Origin: Paracoccus caeni | GTDB taxonomy: Bacteria > Pseudomonadota > Alphaproteobacteria > Rhodobacterales > Rhodobacteraceae | NCBI RefSeq assembly: GCF_016629665.1 | Contig: NZ_JAEPRQ010000003.1 | Coordinates: forward strand, 62,001-126,000 | Direction: 5' to 3' | DNA: 64,000 nucleotides | Shown here: piece by piece, positions 43,329 through 52,247 of the stretch | Layout of the letters: each line of letters starts with the position of its first letter | Position numbering within the stretch: position 1 is the stretch's first letter | Made by a program: the position numbers and the translations under genes | The notes under the pieces: generated by a model | The model's input: the letters and a program-made list of their open reading frames with translations, nothing else | Told to the model about the DNA's origin: nothing | Database searches by the model: none

Positions 43329-45968
43329 TTAGTGGACGGTAGAGGATCGCGGACCTTCGCCCACGGCACCCAGCTTGTGCCCGGCCTTGCCGACGCGGTT
43401 GCCGACGATCAGCCCGTCATCGCCCACGGTGACATGCACGGTTTGCCCGTCCAACACCTCGCCCGACAGGATCAGTTCAGCCAGCGGGTCCTGCAACGCT
43501 CGCTGGATCACCCGTTTCAGCGGGCGGGCACCGAAGACCGGATCGTAGCCTTCGTCAGCCAGCCACTTCCGCGCCGCCTCGTCCAGATCCAGCGTGATCT
43601 TGCGCTGTGCCAGACGCTGTTCCAGCAACCAAAGCTGGATATTGACGATACCGTCCATATTGTCGCGCGTCAGGCGGCGGAAGATGATGATCTCGTCCAG
43701 ACGGTTCAGGAATTCCGGCCGGAAATGCGCCCGGACGGCCTCCATCACCTGCTGGCGGGCATCCGATGAATCCGCGTCCTCGGGCAGATGCGACAAAGCC
43801 TGCGACCCAAGGTTCGAGGTCAGGATGATCACCGTATTCTTGAAATCGACCCGGCGCCCCTGCCCATCGGTCAACTGCCCGTCGTCAAGGACTTGCAGCA
43901 GCACGTTGAACACATCGGGATGCGCCTTTTCCACCTCATCAAACAGGATCACCGAATAGGGCCGGCGCCGGACAGCCTCGGTCAGCACGCCGCCTTCGTC
44001 ATAGCCGACATAGCCCGGAGGGGCACCGATCAGCCGCGCTACGGAATGTTTTTCCATGAACTCGGACATATCGATGCGGACCATCGCCTGATCGTCGTCG
44101 AACATGAATTCGGCCAAGGCCTTGGTCAGTTCGGTCTTGCCGACGCCGGTGGGGCCAAGGAACAGGAAACTGCCCAGCGGACGGTTTTCGTCGTTCAGCC
44201 CGGCACGCGCGCGACGGACCGAGTTCGACACGGCGATCACTGCCTCGGACTGGCCGATGACGCGCTTGCCGATCTGCTCTTCCATCTTCAGCAGCTTGTC
44301 ACGCTCGCCCTCCAGCATCTTGCTGGTCGGGATGCCGGTCCAGCGTTCGACCACCTCGGCGATCTGTTCGGGGCGGACGGCCTCTTCCACCATCAGCCCG
44401 TCGGCGCCGCCGTTTTCGGCGTCGGACAATTGCTTTTCCAGACCGGGGATGATGCCATAAGACAGCTCACCCGCGCGGGCCAGATTGCCCTCGCGCTTGG
44501 CCTGATCCAGTTCGGCGCGGGCACGGTCAAGCTGCTCTTTCAGGGTCCGCGAGCCTTCTAGCTTGTCACGTTCGGCCTGCCAGCGGGCGGTCATTTCGGC
44601 CGATTGCTGTTGCAGGTCAGACAGATCCTTCTCGATCCGCTCAAGCCGGTCTTTCGAGGCCGCGTCGTCTTCTTTTTTCAGCGCCTCTGCCTCGATCTGC
44701 ATTTGCAGGATCTGGCGATCCAGCGCGTCCAGTTCTTCGGGCTTGCTGTCCACTTCCATGCGCAGACGGCTGGCGGCCTCGTCCACAAGGTCGATGGCCT
44801 TGTCGGGCAGGAAGCGGTCGGTAATGTAGCGGTTCGACAATTGCGCAGCCGCAACCAGCGCCGCATCGCTGATGCGGACGCCGTGGTGAAGCTCATACTT
44901 CTCCTTGATGCCGCGCAGGATGCTGATCGTATCCTCGACCGTCGGCTCCTCGACCATCACCGGCTGGAAGCGACGGGCAAGGGCCGCATCCTTTTCGATA
45001 TATTTGCGATACTCGTCCAGCGTCGTGGCACCCACGCAATGCAATTCGCCCCGGGCAAGCGCAGGCTTGATCAGGTTGGCGGCGTCCATGGCGCCATCGG
45101 TTTTACCGGCGCCGACCAGAACGTGCATTTCATCGATGAACAGGATGATTTCGCCTGCAGCGGTCTCGATCTCTTTCAGGATCGACTTCAGCCGTTCCTC
45201 GAACTCGCCGCGATATTTCGCACCGGCGATCAGCGCGCCCATGTCCAAGGCCATCAGCCGCTTGTCACGCAGCGATTCCGGCACGTCGCCGTCGATTATG
45301 CGCAGGGCAAGGCCCTCGGCGATGGCGGTCTTGCCGACGCCGGGTTCACCGATCAGAACCGGATTGTTCTTGGTGCGGCGGGACAGAACCTGCATGGCGC
45401 GGCGGATTTCCTCATCCCGCCCTATGATCGGGTCGATCTTGCCTTCGCGTGCAGCGGCAGTCAGGTCGCGGGCATATTTCTCAAGCGCCTCATAGCTGTC
45501 CTCGGCACTGGCGCTGTCTGCGGTGCGGCCCTTGCGAATGTCGTTGATGGCAGAATTCAGGTTCTGCGCGGTGACCTGCCCGGCGGTCAGGGCGTCCTTG
45601 GCATTGGTGTTCACCATCGCCATCGCCATCAGGATCCGCTCGGCCGGGACAAAGCTGTCACCGGCTTTCTTTGCCAGCTTTTCAGCCTCGTCCAGCACCC
45701 GCACCATCGAGGGGTCCACATAAACCTGACCGCCGCCGCTGCCGGACACTTTGGGCAGCTTGGACACGGCCTGATCCACGGCCTCGCGCACGCGCCGGGC
45801 ATCACCGCCCGCGCGGGTGATCAGGTTCGAGGCCAGCCCCTGATCGTCATCCATCAATGCTTTCAGCAAATGTTCGGGCACAACCCGCTGATTTTCTTCG
45901 CGGATCGCAATCGTCTGTGCAGCTTGCAGAAACCCGCGCGACCGCTCCGTGAACTTTTCCATGTTCAT
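43329..45968 (-). CDS. clpB: ATP-dependent disaggregase ClpB
   Basis: 879 aa. N-terminal Clp repeat domain ([18 protein letters not shown]), first AAA+ module with [15 protein letters not shown] and [10 protein letters not shown], the long coiled-coil middle domain (about 400-530, [22 protein letters not shown]), and second AAA+ module with [17 protein letters not shown]. No IGF/L loop for ClpP is apparent, as expected for ClpB. It solubilises aggregates with DnaK. AGAGGAG precedes ATG 45968. A heat-shock promoter lies upstream. Confidence 0.96.
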   Translation of the reverse strand: MNMEKFTERSRGFLQAAQTIAIREENQRVVPEHLLKALMDDDQGLASNLITRAGGDARRVREAVDQAVSKLPKVSGSGGGQVYVDPSMVRVLDEAEKLAKKAGDSFVPAERILMAMAMVNTNAKDALTAGQVTAQNLNSAINDIRKGRTADSASAEDSYEALEKYARDLTAAAREGKIDPIIGRDEEIRRAMQVLSRRTKNNPVLIGEPGVGKTAIAEGLALRIIDGDVPESLRDKRLMALDMGALIAGAKYRGEFEERLKSILKEIETAAGEIILFIDEMHVLVGAGKTDGAMDAANLIKPALARGELHCVGATTLDEYRKYIEKDAALARRFQPVMVEEPTVEDTISILRGIKEKYELHHGVRISDAALVAAAQLSNRYITDRFLPDKAIDLVDEAASRLRMEVDSKPEELDALDRQILQMQIEAEALKKEDDAASKDRLERIEKDLSDLQQQSAEMTARWQAERDKLEGSRTLKEQLDRARAELDQAKREGNLARAGELSYGIIPGLEKQLSDAENGGADGLMVEEAVRPEQIAEVVERWTGIPTSKMLEGERDKLLKMEEQIGKRVIGQSEAVIAVSNSVRRARAGLNDENRPLGSFLFLGPTGVGKTELTKALAEFMFDDDQAMVRIDMSEFMEKHSVARLIGAPPGYVGYDEGGVLTEAVRRRPYSVILFDEVEKAHPDVFNVLLQVLDDGQLTDGQGRRVDFKNTVIILTSNLGSQALSHLPEDADSSDARQQVMEAVRAHFRPEFLNRLDEIIIFRRLTRDNMDGIVNIQLWLLEQRLAQRKITLDLDEAARKWLADEGYDPVFGARPLKRVIQRALQDPLAELILSGEVLDGQTVHVTVGDDGLIVGNRVGKAGHKLGAVGEGPRSSTVH

Positions 45969-46036
45969 CGGCAATGCTCCTCTTTACGTTAGCACCCGCT
46001 CTTGCACCGCCCGTTCCGGCACGGCCCGCTCGCGGG

Positions 46037-46052
46037 TCTTGTGATCACAAGA
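46037..46052. promoter_or_regulatory. Perfect 16-bp palindrome overlapping the clpB -10
   Basis: TCTTGTGATCACAAGA, fully self-complementary, sits between the -10 and the start point of clpB. It may be an operator for an additional regulator of clpB. Chance is possible, but a 16-bp perfect palindrome at this place is notable. Confidence 0.5.
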
Positions 46053-46078
46053 TGGGACCGTCCAAACAGGGTTTCAAG
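46049..46078 (-). promoter_or_regulatory. RpoH (heat-shock) promoter of clpB
   Basis: On the minus strand CTTGAAA (46078-46072) and CCCATCTT (46056-46049) are 15 bp apart. These match the sigma-32 consensus CTTGAAA and CCCATnT. The leader to ATG 45968 is about 75 nt. Confidence 0.8.
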
Positions 46079-46131
46079 CGTCCCGATTGTATGTCATGAG
46101 TGCGTCACAGCAAAAGATTTCAGGTGCGGCG

Positions 46132-46845
46132 ATGCGACAAAGTATCGGATTGGTTCTGGCGGCAATCATGCTGGCCATCGGCATTGGCTTGGCCGGATTT
46201 TTCGGAAGTCAGACCATCCTGAACGCGCGCACCGGCGCCAATACCGCAGCAGTCAAGGGCCTGTCCGAACGTCTGGTCGAATCCGACAAGGCGCGCTGGT
46301 CGCTGTCCTATAGCCGGACCGAGCGTGATCCGGCGCTTGTCGCCGATACCTTCGCCAACGCCGAAGCCATCACCACGCGCCTGCGCAGCATTCTGGCAGA
46401 GCAGGGGTTCGAGGAGGCCGAAATCTATGTCGCGCCGCTGGTCAGGAACGATTTCGACGAACGCGACAATGAGGGGCGCGTTTACGATCGCTATTACAAC
46501 ATTTCGGGGTCGCTGACCGTTTCGACCGCCCGCCCTGAACTGATCGAGCCATCCCGCGCCGCCGTGCTGGATCTGGCCCGCGAAGGCATCCAGATTTCCG
46601 AGGACAGTCTGGATTACAGCTTCAACAAGCTGAACGAGATCAAGCCCGACATGCTGCGCGAGGCGACCGAGAATGCCCGCATCGCCGCGGATGAATTTGC
46701 CCGGAATGCGGGCGTGACCGTTGGCGGCATCCAAAGCGCTTCGCAAGGCGGGTTCGAGGTGAATGACGCCCCCGGCGCGTCCCCCGGCTCGACCCAGAAG
46801 CTGGTGCGGGTCGTCACCAATGTCAGCTTCTATCTGGAGAACTAA
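46132..46845 (+). CDS. SIMPL domain (DUF541) protein
   Basis: 237 aa. One N-terminal membrane anchor (IGLVLAAIMLAIGIGLAGFF), then a periplasmic SIMPL domain with GLSERLVESDKARWSLSYS, AIYVAPLVRNDFD-like strands, and DYSFNKLNEIKPDMLREATENARIAADEFARNAG. Family function is poorly known; relatives include E. coli YggE (oxidative stress). ATG 46132 has AGGTG upstream; ATG 46096 is possible. pyrF begins 3 bp later. Confidence 0.85.
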   Translation: MRQSIGLVLAAIMLAIGIGLAGFFGSQTILNARTGANTAAVKGLSERLVESDKARWSLSYSRTERDPALVADTFANAEAITTRLRSILAEQGFEEAEIYVAPLVRNDFDERDNEGRVYDRYYNISGSLTVSTARPELIEPSRAAVLDLAREGIQISEDSLDYSFNKLNEIKPDMLREATENARIAADEFARNAGVTVGGIQSASQGGFEVNDAPGASPGSTQKLVRVVTNVSFYLEN

Positions 46846-46848
46846 GCG

Positions 46849-47562
46849 ATGCCTGCCGATGACCGCCTGATCGTGGCGCTTGACGTGCCGAACGCGCTGG
46901 CCGGGCTGGAACTGGCCGGAACTCTGGGCGATGCGGTGGGCTTTTACAAGATCGGCCTTGGCATGCTGACCGGCGGCGGACTGGCCCTTGCCAATGAGCT
47001 GAAGCAGGAACACGGCAAGCGCATCTTCCTTGATATGAAGTTGTTCGACATCGGCGCCACGGTCGAGGCTGCCGTGCGCGGGTTGGCGCAGTATGATCTG
47101 GATTTCCTGACCGTTCACGGTGATCCGCATGTGGTCCGCGCCGCGAAAGAAGGGGCTGCGGGCAGCAATCTGAAAATTCTGGGCGTGACCATCCTGACCT
47201 CGCTGGAGCGCGCCGATCTGGACGCGGGGATGATCCAGCCGGGCGATCTTCAAGAGATCACCGTCGAACGCGCCGCCCGCGCTTTCGAGGCGGGTGCCGA
47301 CGGTATCATCTGTTCCCCGCGCGAAGCGGCGGCGATCCGGGCGCAACCGGGCTCGCGGTTGATCGTGACGCCGGGTGTGCGACCGGCGGGGGCCGATCTG
47401 GGCGATCAGAAGCGGGTTGAGACCCCGGCCAGCGCGATTGCGGCGGGGGTGGACCATATCGTCGTCGGTCGCCCGGTCTGGAAGGCCGCCGATCCGAAAG
47501 CTGCCGCGCAGGCGATTTTGGCCGAGATGTCCTCGCCTCAGGCGCAGCGACCGAACGGCTGA
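46849..47562 (+). CDS. pyrF: Orotidine 5'-phosphate decarboxylase
   Basis: 237 aa TIM barrel. Catalytic motif FLDMKLFDIGATV, phosphate loop PGVRPAGADLGDQKRVETPASAIAAGVDHIVVGRPV. Last step of UMP synthesis. It follows the SIMPL gene by 3 bp, an operon also seen by spacing alone. Confidence 0.96.
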   Translation: MPADDRLIVALDVPNALAGLELAGTLGDAVGFYKIGLGMLTGGGLALANELKQEHGKRIFLDMKLFDIGATVEAAVRGLAQYDLDFLTVHGDPHVVRAAKEGAAGSNLKILGVTILTSLERADLDAGMIQPGDLQEITVERAARAFEAGADGIICSPREAAAIRAQPGSRLIVTPGVRPAGADLGDQKRVETPASAIAAGVDHIVVGRPVWKAADPKAAAQAILAEMSSPQAQRPNG

Positions 47563-47628
47563 TTTGCGCGGCGCATTGACCTGATCGGCCGGGCGCGTCA
47601 CCCTACCCCGATAAGCCGGGGGCAGAAC

Positions 47629-48348
47629 ATGCGTAACGATCAGGGTCTGTCGCAAAAGGCCCATAACGATCTGGTCCTGTCCTTCCTGTCGGTCCGTCGC
47701 GCGATTGGTGTACTGGGCTTCTTCCTGCCGCTCGCGCTGATTGCCTTTGCGCTTGTCACCGGCCAGTTTCTGCCCAGCATCTCGGACGCCTTCTTCACAC
47801 CGATGCGGGATATCTTCGTTGGCACGATGATGGCTCAGGCAGTGTTTTTGTGGAGCTATGAGGGCTTTCGCCCGAATAGCGGCGAGCTGATTTCGGACAA
47901 GGCAACGGCAAGGATCGCGGCGGTTGCGGCGGCGATGGTGGGGCTTGCGCCGACCAATATGACCCCCGGCACCGAAGGCGCGACAGAACTTCCCTGCACG
48001 CTGCTGCAATGCGTGATGGGCACTGGCCCGGCAGCGATGATCCACATGATTGCCGCGGCGGTCTTCTTTGCAGCTTTGGCGATCTATTGTCTGGTGCTTT
48101 TCGTCAGGGGTGAGCCTGACAGCCCCGAGAAACGCGCCTCGAACGCCATCTATAGTGCCTGCGGCTGGATCATCGTGGTCAGCATCACGTTGATAGGTAT
48201 CCTGTTTCTCACCGGACTGGACGAAAGCCTTCGCTGGCTGCGCCCGGTCTTCTGGCTGGAAACAATCGCCACCTTCGCCTTTGCGACAAGCTGGCTGGTC
48301 AAGGGCGACAGCCTGCGCCCCCTGGTCCGCGCCGTCGCCGCAAGGTAA
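47629..48348 (+). CDS. Multi-pass membrane protein (DUF998-like)
   Basis: 239 aa with six likely transmembrane helices. VRRAIGVLGFFLPLALIAFALVTGQFLPSISDAFFTPMRDIFVGTMMAQAVFLWSYEG is the start, and CTLLQCVMGTGPAAMIHM is a distinctive loop with two cysteines. No function known. An orphan between pyrF and a convergent small gene. Confidence 0.8.
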   Translation: MRNDQGLSQKAHNDLVLSFLSVRRAIGVLGFFLPLALIAFALVTGQFLPSISDAFFTPMRDIFVGTMMAQAVFLWSYEGFRPNSGELISDKATARIAAVAAAMVGLAPTNMTPGTEGATELPCTLLQCVMGTGPAAMIHMIAAAVFFAALAIYCLVLFVRGEPDSPEKRASNAIYSACGWIIVVSITLIGILFLTGLDESLRWLRPVFWLETIATFAFATSWLVKGDSLRPLVRAVAAR

Positions 48349-48355
48349 GCCGGGA

Positions 48356-48619
48356 TCAAAGCCGATTGACCAATCCGCGCTTACATTCGCGCGGGCCTTT
48401 GGGTGAGCCGCTATAGGCTGTCACGCCACATCGGTCGCAGCGGAGTTCAGTCAGCGCCCCGCGCCCGCCGCGCCGCTCCCACCGGCAGGGCCGCCGCCGA
48501 AACACTCGGTTCCACACCGGATCAAGACGGTTGGCCATCTCTGCCTGCGCCCGGTCCCGCGCCCAGAGGCGCCAGATGACAAAGGCTGCAACGCTTAAGA
48601 CGACGATCAGGATCGGCAT
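48356..48619 (-). CDS. Small membrane-anchored protein with zinc-ribbon-like tail
   Basis: 87 aa. One N-terminal transmembrane helix (MPILIVVLSVAAFVIWRLW), then a basic segment and CDRCG in the C-terminal part with a further Cys. It is 4 bp after the Nudix gene; its ribosome site GGAGGAATAG lies in the Nudix stop region. No family recognised. Last gene of the qmcA-nfeD-nudix operon. Confidence 0.7.
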   Translation of the reverse strand: MPILIVVLSVAAFVIWRLWARDRAQAEMANRLDPVWNRVFRRRPCRWERRGGRGALTELRCDRCGVTAYSGSPKGPRECKRGLVNRL

Positions 48620-48623
48620 TGCC

Positions 48624-49073
48624 CTATTCCTCCAGCACGGTCGTGATCCAACGCCGGAAATGCGGAACGGCGCGGGGGTGGGCGATATATTCCGCCACCG
48701 GCATCATCCGCCATTCCTGCCCTTCATCGCCGAAGCGGATCGCCGCGATGTCGCCCGCCGTCAGATTGCCGGTAAAAAGCCATGATACCATGTCGGGCCG
48801 CTGATGGGACGGAAAGACACGACCGCGCAGCCGGTTGGGCGGCAGGTGCAGGCCGAACTCTTCCGCCAATTCGCGAAGTGCGCATGTAAGGGCGGACTCT
48901 GAGCCCTCTCGACCGCCACCGGGCAAATCCCAATGGGCAGGAAAGGGGATGTGTTCAAAATCATCGCGCAGACAGGTCAGTAACCGCCCGCCTTCCATCA
49001 GCAACAGCTTGGCGCCGTGGAAGGGGGCTTCTTCGTTGTGAAAATACCCGGCTTCGGATGCCACCACAGCCAT
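48624..49073 (-). CDS. Nudix hydrolase
   Basis: 149 aa. Nudix box GGREGSESALTCALRELAEEFGL fits G-x5-E-x7-REU-x-EE-x-GU. Starts MAVVASEAGYFHNEEAPFHGAKLLLMEGG. Hydrolyses a nucleoside diphosphate linked to a moiety; substrate unknown. The ATG overlaps the NfeD stop by one base (TGATG). Confidence 0.9.
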   Translation of the reverse strand: MAVVASEAGYFHNEEAPFHGAKLLLMEGGRLLTCLRDDFEHIPFPAHWDLPGGGREGSESALTCALRELAEEFGLHLPPNRLRGRVFPSHQRPDMVSWLFTGNLTAGDIAAIRFGDEGQEWRMMPVAEYIAHPRAVPHFRRWITTVLEE

Positions 49074-49342
49074 CAGTCGTTGATGTCGCGATCCCAGATC
49101 CGCACATCGCCCTTGCTGCCGCCGACCAGCCTGCGCAAGGCGAACCAGACCACCGCCGACATCAGCGCCGTCACGATCAGCGTTAGCGGCAAGCCCGCCG
49201 TCCAGACCCCGGACAGCAGCATCACCCCCATGATGCCGACCGCAGCGGCCAGCCCCATGAAGGCCCAGCCGGGCACGAACAGCTCGATCGCGGCCAGCAC
49301 CAGCGCGGCGATCAGCCAAATCCAGCCGTTGACCCACATCAC
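49073..49342 (-). CDS. NfeD-like short membrane protein
   Basis: 89 aa with two to three transmembrane helices and a short cytoplasmic tail. NGWIWLIAALVLAAIELFVPGWAFMGLAAAVGI is the typical YbbK/NfeD start. It lacks the C-terminal OB-fold of full NfeD. It pairs with the SPFH gene just upstream (4-bp overlap), the usual pairing of membrane microdomain proteins. Confidence 0.88.
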   Translation of the reverse strand: MMWVNGWIWLIAALVLAAIELFVPGWAFMGLAAAVGIMGVMLLSGVWTAGLPLTLIVTALMSAVVWFALRRLVGGSKGDVRIWDRDIND

Positions 49343-50241
49343 GATGATCTCCGGCCGGGCAGCAGTTTGAACGCGTCGGTAAAGGCATCCAGCGCCGCCG
49401 CAGGCACCACAACGGTTTGCTTGCCGGCGCCTTTGCCAACCTCGGCCAAAGCTTCGACCTGCTTCATCGCCACCTGATATTGCGCGGCTTCCAGACCGTT
49501 CTGCTGGATCGCGGCGGCAATCGCAGAGGTCGCGAAGGCTTCGGCCTCGGCAAGAACGCGCTTGGCCTTGGCCTGCTGTTCGGCTGCATAAAGGTCACCA
49601 TCGGCGGCAAGTTCGACCGCGCGGCGTTTGCCTTCGGCCTCGGTCACCTGCGCGCGGCGGGCGCGTTCGGCGTTCAACTGTTGCAGCATGGCGGCGCGTG
49701 TCGCCTGATCCAGATTCACGTCCAGAATTTCGGCCCGCGTCACCTCGATCCCCCAATCGTCCACCACATTGGCCAGCGATTCGCGAATCCGGGTAATCAG
49801 AGAGGCACGGTTCGACTGCACCTGATCCAGCTCCATCGTGCCGATCTCGGACCGCACGATGCCTGTGACGGTGGTGGCAATGGCGGCGTCGATATCGCGG
49901 ATCCGATAAACGGTCTTTTCCGGCTCGATGATGCGATAGAAGACGCTGGTTTCGACCTGCACCAACACGTTGTCAGCGGTGATCGCGTCCTGACTGTTGG
50001 TCGGCAATTGCCGCTCAAGGACTGAAATCTTGTGGGCGACCCGGTCAAGGAACGGGAAGATGAAGTTGATCCCCGGCCCAAGCACCGAACGCAGGCGACC
50101 GAAGCGTTCGACCACGAATTTCTCGGATTGCGGAACGATACGCACGGCCGAGCTGACGGCCAGGAAAATCACCACCGCGAGAACGATCAGCGCAACGTTC
50201 TGCAGCAGGAAATCGGTCAAATTCGTGGCTACGTCATCCAT
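49339..50241 (-). CDS. qmcA: SPFH/Band 7 membrane protein, QmcA-like
   Basis: 300 aa. One N-terminal helix (VALIVLAVVIFLAVSSAVRIV), then the SPFH domain: VPQSEKFVVERFGRLRSVLGPGINFIFPFLDRV, DNVLVQVETSVFYRIIEPEKTVYRI and NVVDDWGIEVTRAEILDVNLDQATRAAMLQQLNAERARRA. Stomatin-like scaffold that partners FtsH or NfeD in membrane quality control. First gene of the qmcA-nfeD-nudix-small protein operon. Confidence 0.92.
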   Translation of the reverse strand: MDDVATNLTDFLLQNVALIVLAVVIFLAVSSAVRIVPQSEKFVVERFGRLRSVLGPGINFIFPFLDRVAHKISVLERQLPTNSQDAITADNVLVQVETSVFYRIIEPEKTVYRIRDIDAAIATTVTGIVRSEIGTMELDQVQSNRASLITRIRESLANVVDDWGIEVTRAEILDVNLDQATRAAMLQQLNAERARRAQVTEAEGKRRAVELAADGDLYAAEQQAKAKRVLAEAEAFATSAIAAAIQQNGLEAAQYQVAMKQVEALAEVGKGAGKQTVVVPAAALDAFTDAFKLLPGRRSS

Positions 50242-50268
50242 AGAAATGCTCCTTAAAGTAAATATGCC

Positions 50269-51138
50269 CTATTCGGCGGCGATGGCCGGCTCGGTCGGGC
50301 TGTCGGCCTGAAGGCCTGACAATCGACGGATCACGCGGGACATCCGCTCGGCGAAAAGCTCGAAATCGGGGCGCGGCGTGATCGATTTTTCGTCCATATA
50401 CAGCGATCTGTTGATCTCGACCTGAATGACATGGACGTCTTTGCCGGGGCGGCCATAGGCAGAGCAGATATAGGCCCCCGAGAAGGGCGAGTTGCAGCGA
50501 ACGCTCCAACCCTCTTCGCTGAGAGCGGCGGTGACCGCTTCGGTCACCCGGGCCGAGGCGGACAGCCCGTGGCGATTTCCCAAAACCATGTCGGGCCGAG
50601 GCTCGTTCAGGTGCAGCAGGGCATCTGCAGGCATCGAATGCATGTCGATCAGGATCGCCTGACCGAATTGCGCCCGCGCCTCGGCGATCAGCGCAGTCAG
50701 CGCCTGATGATAGGGCCGCCAATAATCGTTGATGCGGCGATCCGCCTCGACCCGGTCGATCGGCTGATCGAAGATCGGGCGACCTTGCGAAACGACGCGC
50801 GGAATCACCCCAAGTCCGGCCAATGTGCGCTGGTTCAGCGGATGACGCGGCACGCCGCGCACCGCCAGCGGGTCAATCTCGTCCGAGCCGCGATTCAGAT
50901 CGACGATACAGCGTGGCACCTGCGCGCAGATGGTGACGGCACCAAGTTCAGGCGCGGGTTCGATCAGCCGATCGACGAACGCATCCTCGGATGAGCGAAT
51001 CTGTTCGGGGGAAAGACGGGTATCGGCCAGGAACCAGTCAGGATATATGCTGCCGGAATGAGGCGACGCAAAAATGACGCCGCTGGCCCAGTGACGGGGC
51101 CGGCTGATCAAGACGGGCAGATCCGTATTGGTAGTCAA
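50269..51138 (-). CDS. N-formylglutamate amidohydrolase family protein
   Basis: About 289 aa. Motifs: GVIFASPHSGSIYPDWFL, AQVPRCIVDLNRGSDEIDP, ILIDMHSMPADALL and GRPGKDVHVIQVEINRSLYMDE, including the zinc-binding His and Glu positions of the family. Hydrolyses N-formyl-L-glutamate in histidine breakdown, or a similar substrate; no hut genes are near. The start is uncertain: no ATG lies in a sensible place. TTG 51138 is my choice; TTG 51162 is possible. Confidence 0.85.
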   Translation of the reverse strand: MTTNTDLPVLISRPRHWASGVIFASPHSGSIYPDWFLADTRLSPEQIRSSEDAFVDRLIEPAPELGAVTICAQVPRCIVDLNRGSDEIDPLAVRGVPRHPLNQRTLAGLGVIPRVVSQGRPIFDQPIDRVEADRRINDYWRPYHQALTALIAEARAQFGQAILIDMHSMPADALLHLNEPRPDMVLGNRHGLSASARVTEAVTAALSEEGWSVRCNSPFSGAYICSAYGRPGKDVHVIQVEINRSLYMDEKSITPRPDFELFAERMSRVIRRLSGLQADSPTEPAIAAE

Positions 51139-51305
51139 TGCTAGACCCAGCAAGTGATTCAATATGGTCTTTATAGACGATATGTTTCTTGCGCGGATAG
51201 CCCTTGAATCCCCCTGAGGCCGACTATATAGACACGCGAACCGACGGCGGCTTGGCCACGTTTTCCCGAAGAAATTCAGGAGAATTGGCAGAATCACCGA
51301 AGGAC

Positions 51306-51380
51306 GGGCGGTTAGCTCAGCGGTAGAGCACTACGTTGACATCGTAGTGGCCACTGGTTCGATCCCAGTACCGCCCACCA
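51306..51380 (+). tRNA. tRNA-Val (anticodon GAC)
   Basis: 75 nt including encoded CCA. Acceptor arms GGGCGGT and ACCGCCC, anticodon arm CTACG/CGTAG with loop TTGACAT (anticodon GAC), and T arm with GGTTCGATCCC. The GAC anticodon reads GUC and GUU codons. Confidence 0.97.
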
Positions 51381-51457
51381 TTTTTCGCCGCCCCCGGCTC
51401 AGGCGTCGGGGGCATTTCGTTTTCCTGCGGCTGCGAGCCGCGTGATGGAGAAGACCG

Positions 51458-51583
51458 ATGAAGGTTCGCAATTCGCTCCGCTCGCTCAAGAGCCGGCACC
51501 GCGACTGCCAAGTCGTGCGCCGCAAGGGCCGTATCTACGTGATCAACAAGACCAACCGCCGCTTCAAAGCCCGTCAGGGCTGA
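51458..51583 (+). CDS. rpmJ: Ribosomal protein L36
   Basis: 41 aa, [20 protein letters not shown] then [21 protein letters not shown]. It has Cys17 only, so it is the zinc-free L36 type (the canonical zinc motif CxxCH is missing). GGAG precedes ATG 51458. Followed directly by a strong terminator. Too short for most ORF cut-offs. Confidence 0.95.
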   Translation: MKVRNSLRSLKSRHRDCQVVRRKGRIYVINKTNRRFKARQG

Positions 51584-51613
51584 TCCGGGCGGGATCACTG
51601 CGAAGACGAAATG

Positions 51614-51635
51614 ACCCGCCGCCGGCGGGTTTTTT
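51614..51635 (+). terminator. Intrinsic terminator of rpmJ
   Basis: ACCCGCC/GGCGGGT hairpin with a 3-nt loop, followed by a run of T to 51635. Confidence 0.9.
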
Positions 51636-51651
51636 CATGCGGATTTCAGAG

Positions 51652-52155
51652 ATGATCGTCAGAACGCATCAGACAGATTCCAGCTTTTCGACCGCGATCT
51701 ATTCCGTTTGCGAATCCTATCGCTACGCGCTGACCCGCGAATGGGGCGACGGGCGGCGGGTGATGTTCATCATGCTGAACCCCTCGACCGCGGACGAACG
51801 CCGCAACGATCCCACGGTCGAGCGTTGCGAGCGCAGGGCGCGGGCGCTTGGCTGCGGTGCGTTCCGGGTGACCAATCTTTTCGCGTTCCGTGCCACCGAT
51901 CCGCGCGACCTGAAGCGCGCGGCGGAACCCGTGGGTCCGGCGAATGATCAGGCTCTGCGTGAGGGCGCGGCATGGGCCGATATGATCCTGTGCGGTTGGG
52001 GAGCCCACGGTGTTCATCAGGCGCGTGATGCCGAGGTAATCCAGTTGCTGCAACAAAGCGGTGCGGAATTGTGGCATCTGGGTCTGACACTGGCGGGCGC
52101 GCCAAGGCATCCGTTGTATCTGTCCTACGCCGTTCAGCCGAGCCTCTGGCGTTAA
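51652..52155 (+). CDS. DUF1643 domain protein
   Basis: 167 aa. Motifs YRYALTREWGDGRRVMFIMLNPSTADERRNDPTVERCERRA, VTNLFAFRATDPRDLKRA and ILCGWGAHG define DUF1643. The fold is possibly a Rossmann-like hydrolase, but function is unknown. Relatives are sometimes found next to mobile or defence genes. ATG 51652 is preferred; ATG 51637 lies in the terminator tail. Confidence 0.85.
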   Translation: MIVRTHQTDSSFSTAIYSVCESYRYALTREWGDGRRVMFIMLNPSTADERRNDPTVERCERRARALGCGAFRVTNLFAFRATDPRDLKRAAEPVGPANDQALREGAAWADMILCGWGAHGVHQARDAEVIQLLQQSGAELWHLGLTLAGAPRHPLYLSYAVQPSLWR

Positions 52156-52247
52156 CGCTGTTCCAAGAAAACATTTCGTTAACCGATGGTTGCGGGTGTA
52201 TCGAGGGCGCGTGAAACGCCTTTAGGCAGTGGTGAAAGGTTCCTGAC

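Noticed and set aside
43329..45968. ClpA/ClpC instead of ClpB
   Set aside because: The long coiled-coil middle domain and lack of ClpP-binding loop identify ClpB.
46120..48045. Long minus-strand frame (641 codons) over SIMPL and pyrF
   Set aside because: Antisense shadow of three real plus-strand genes.
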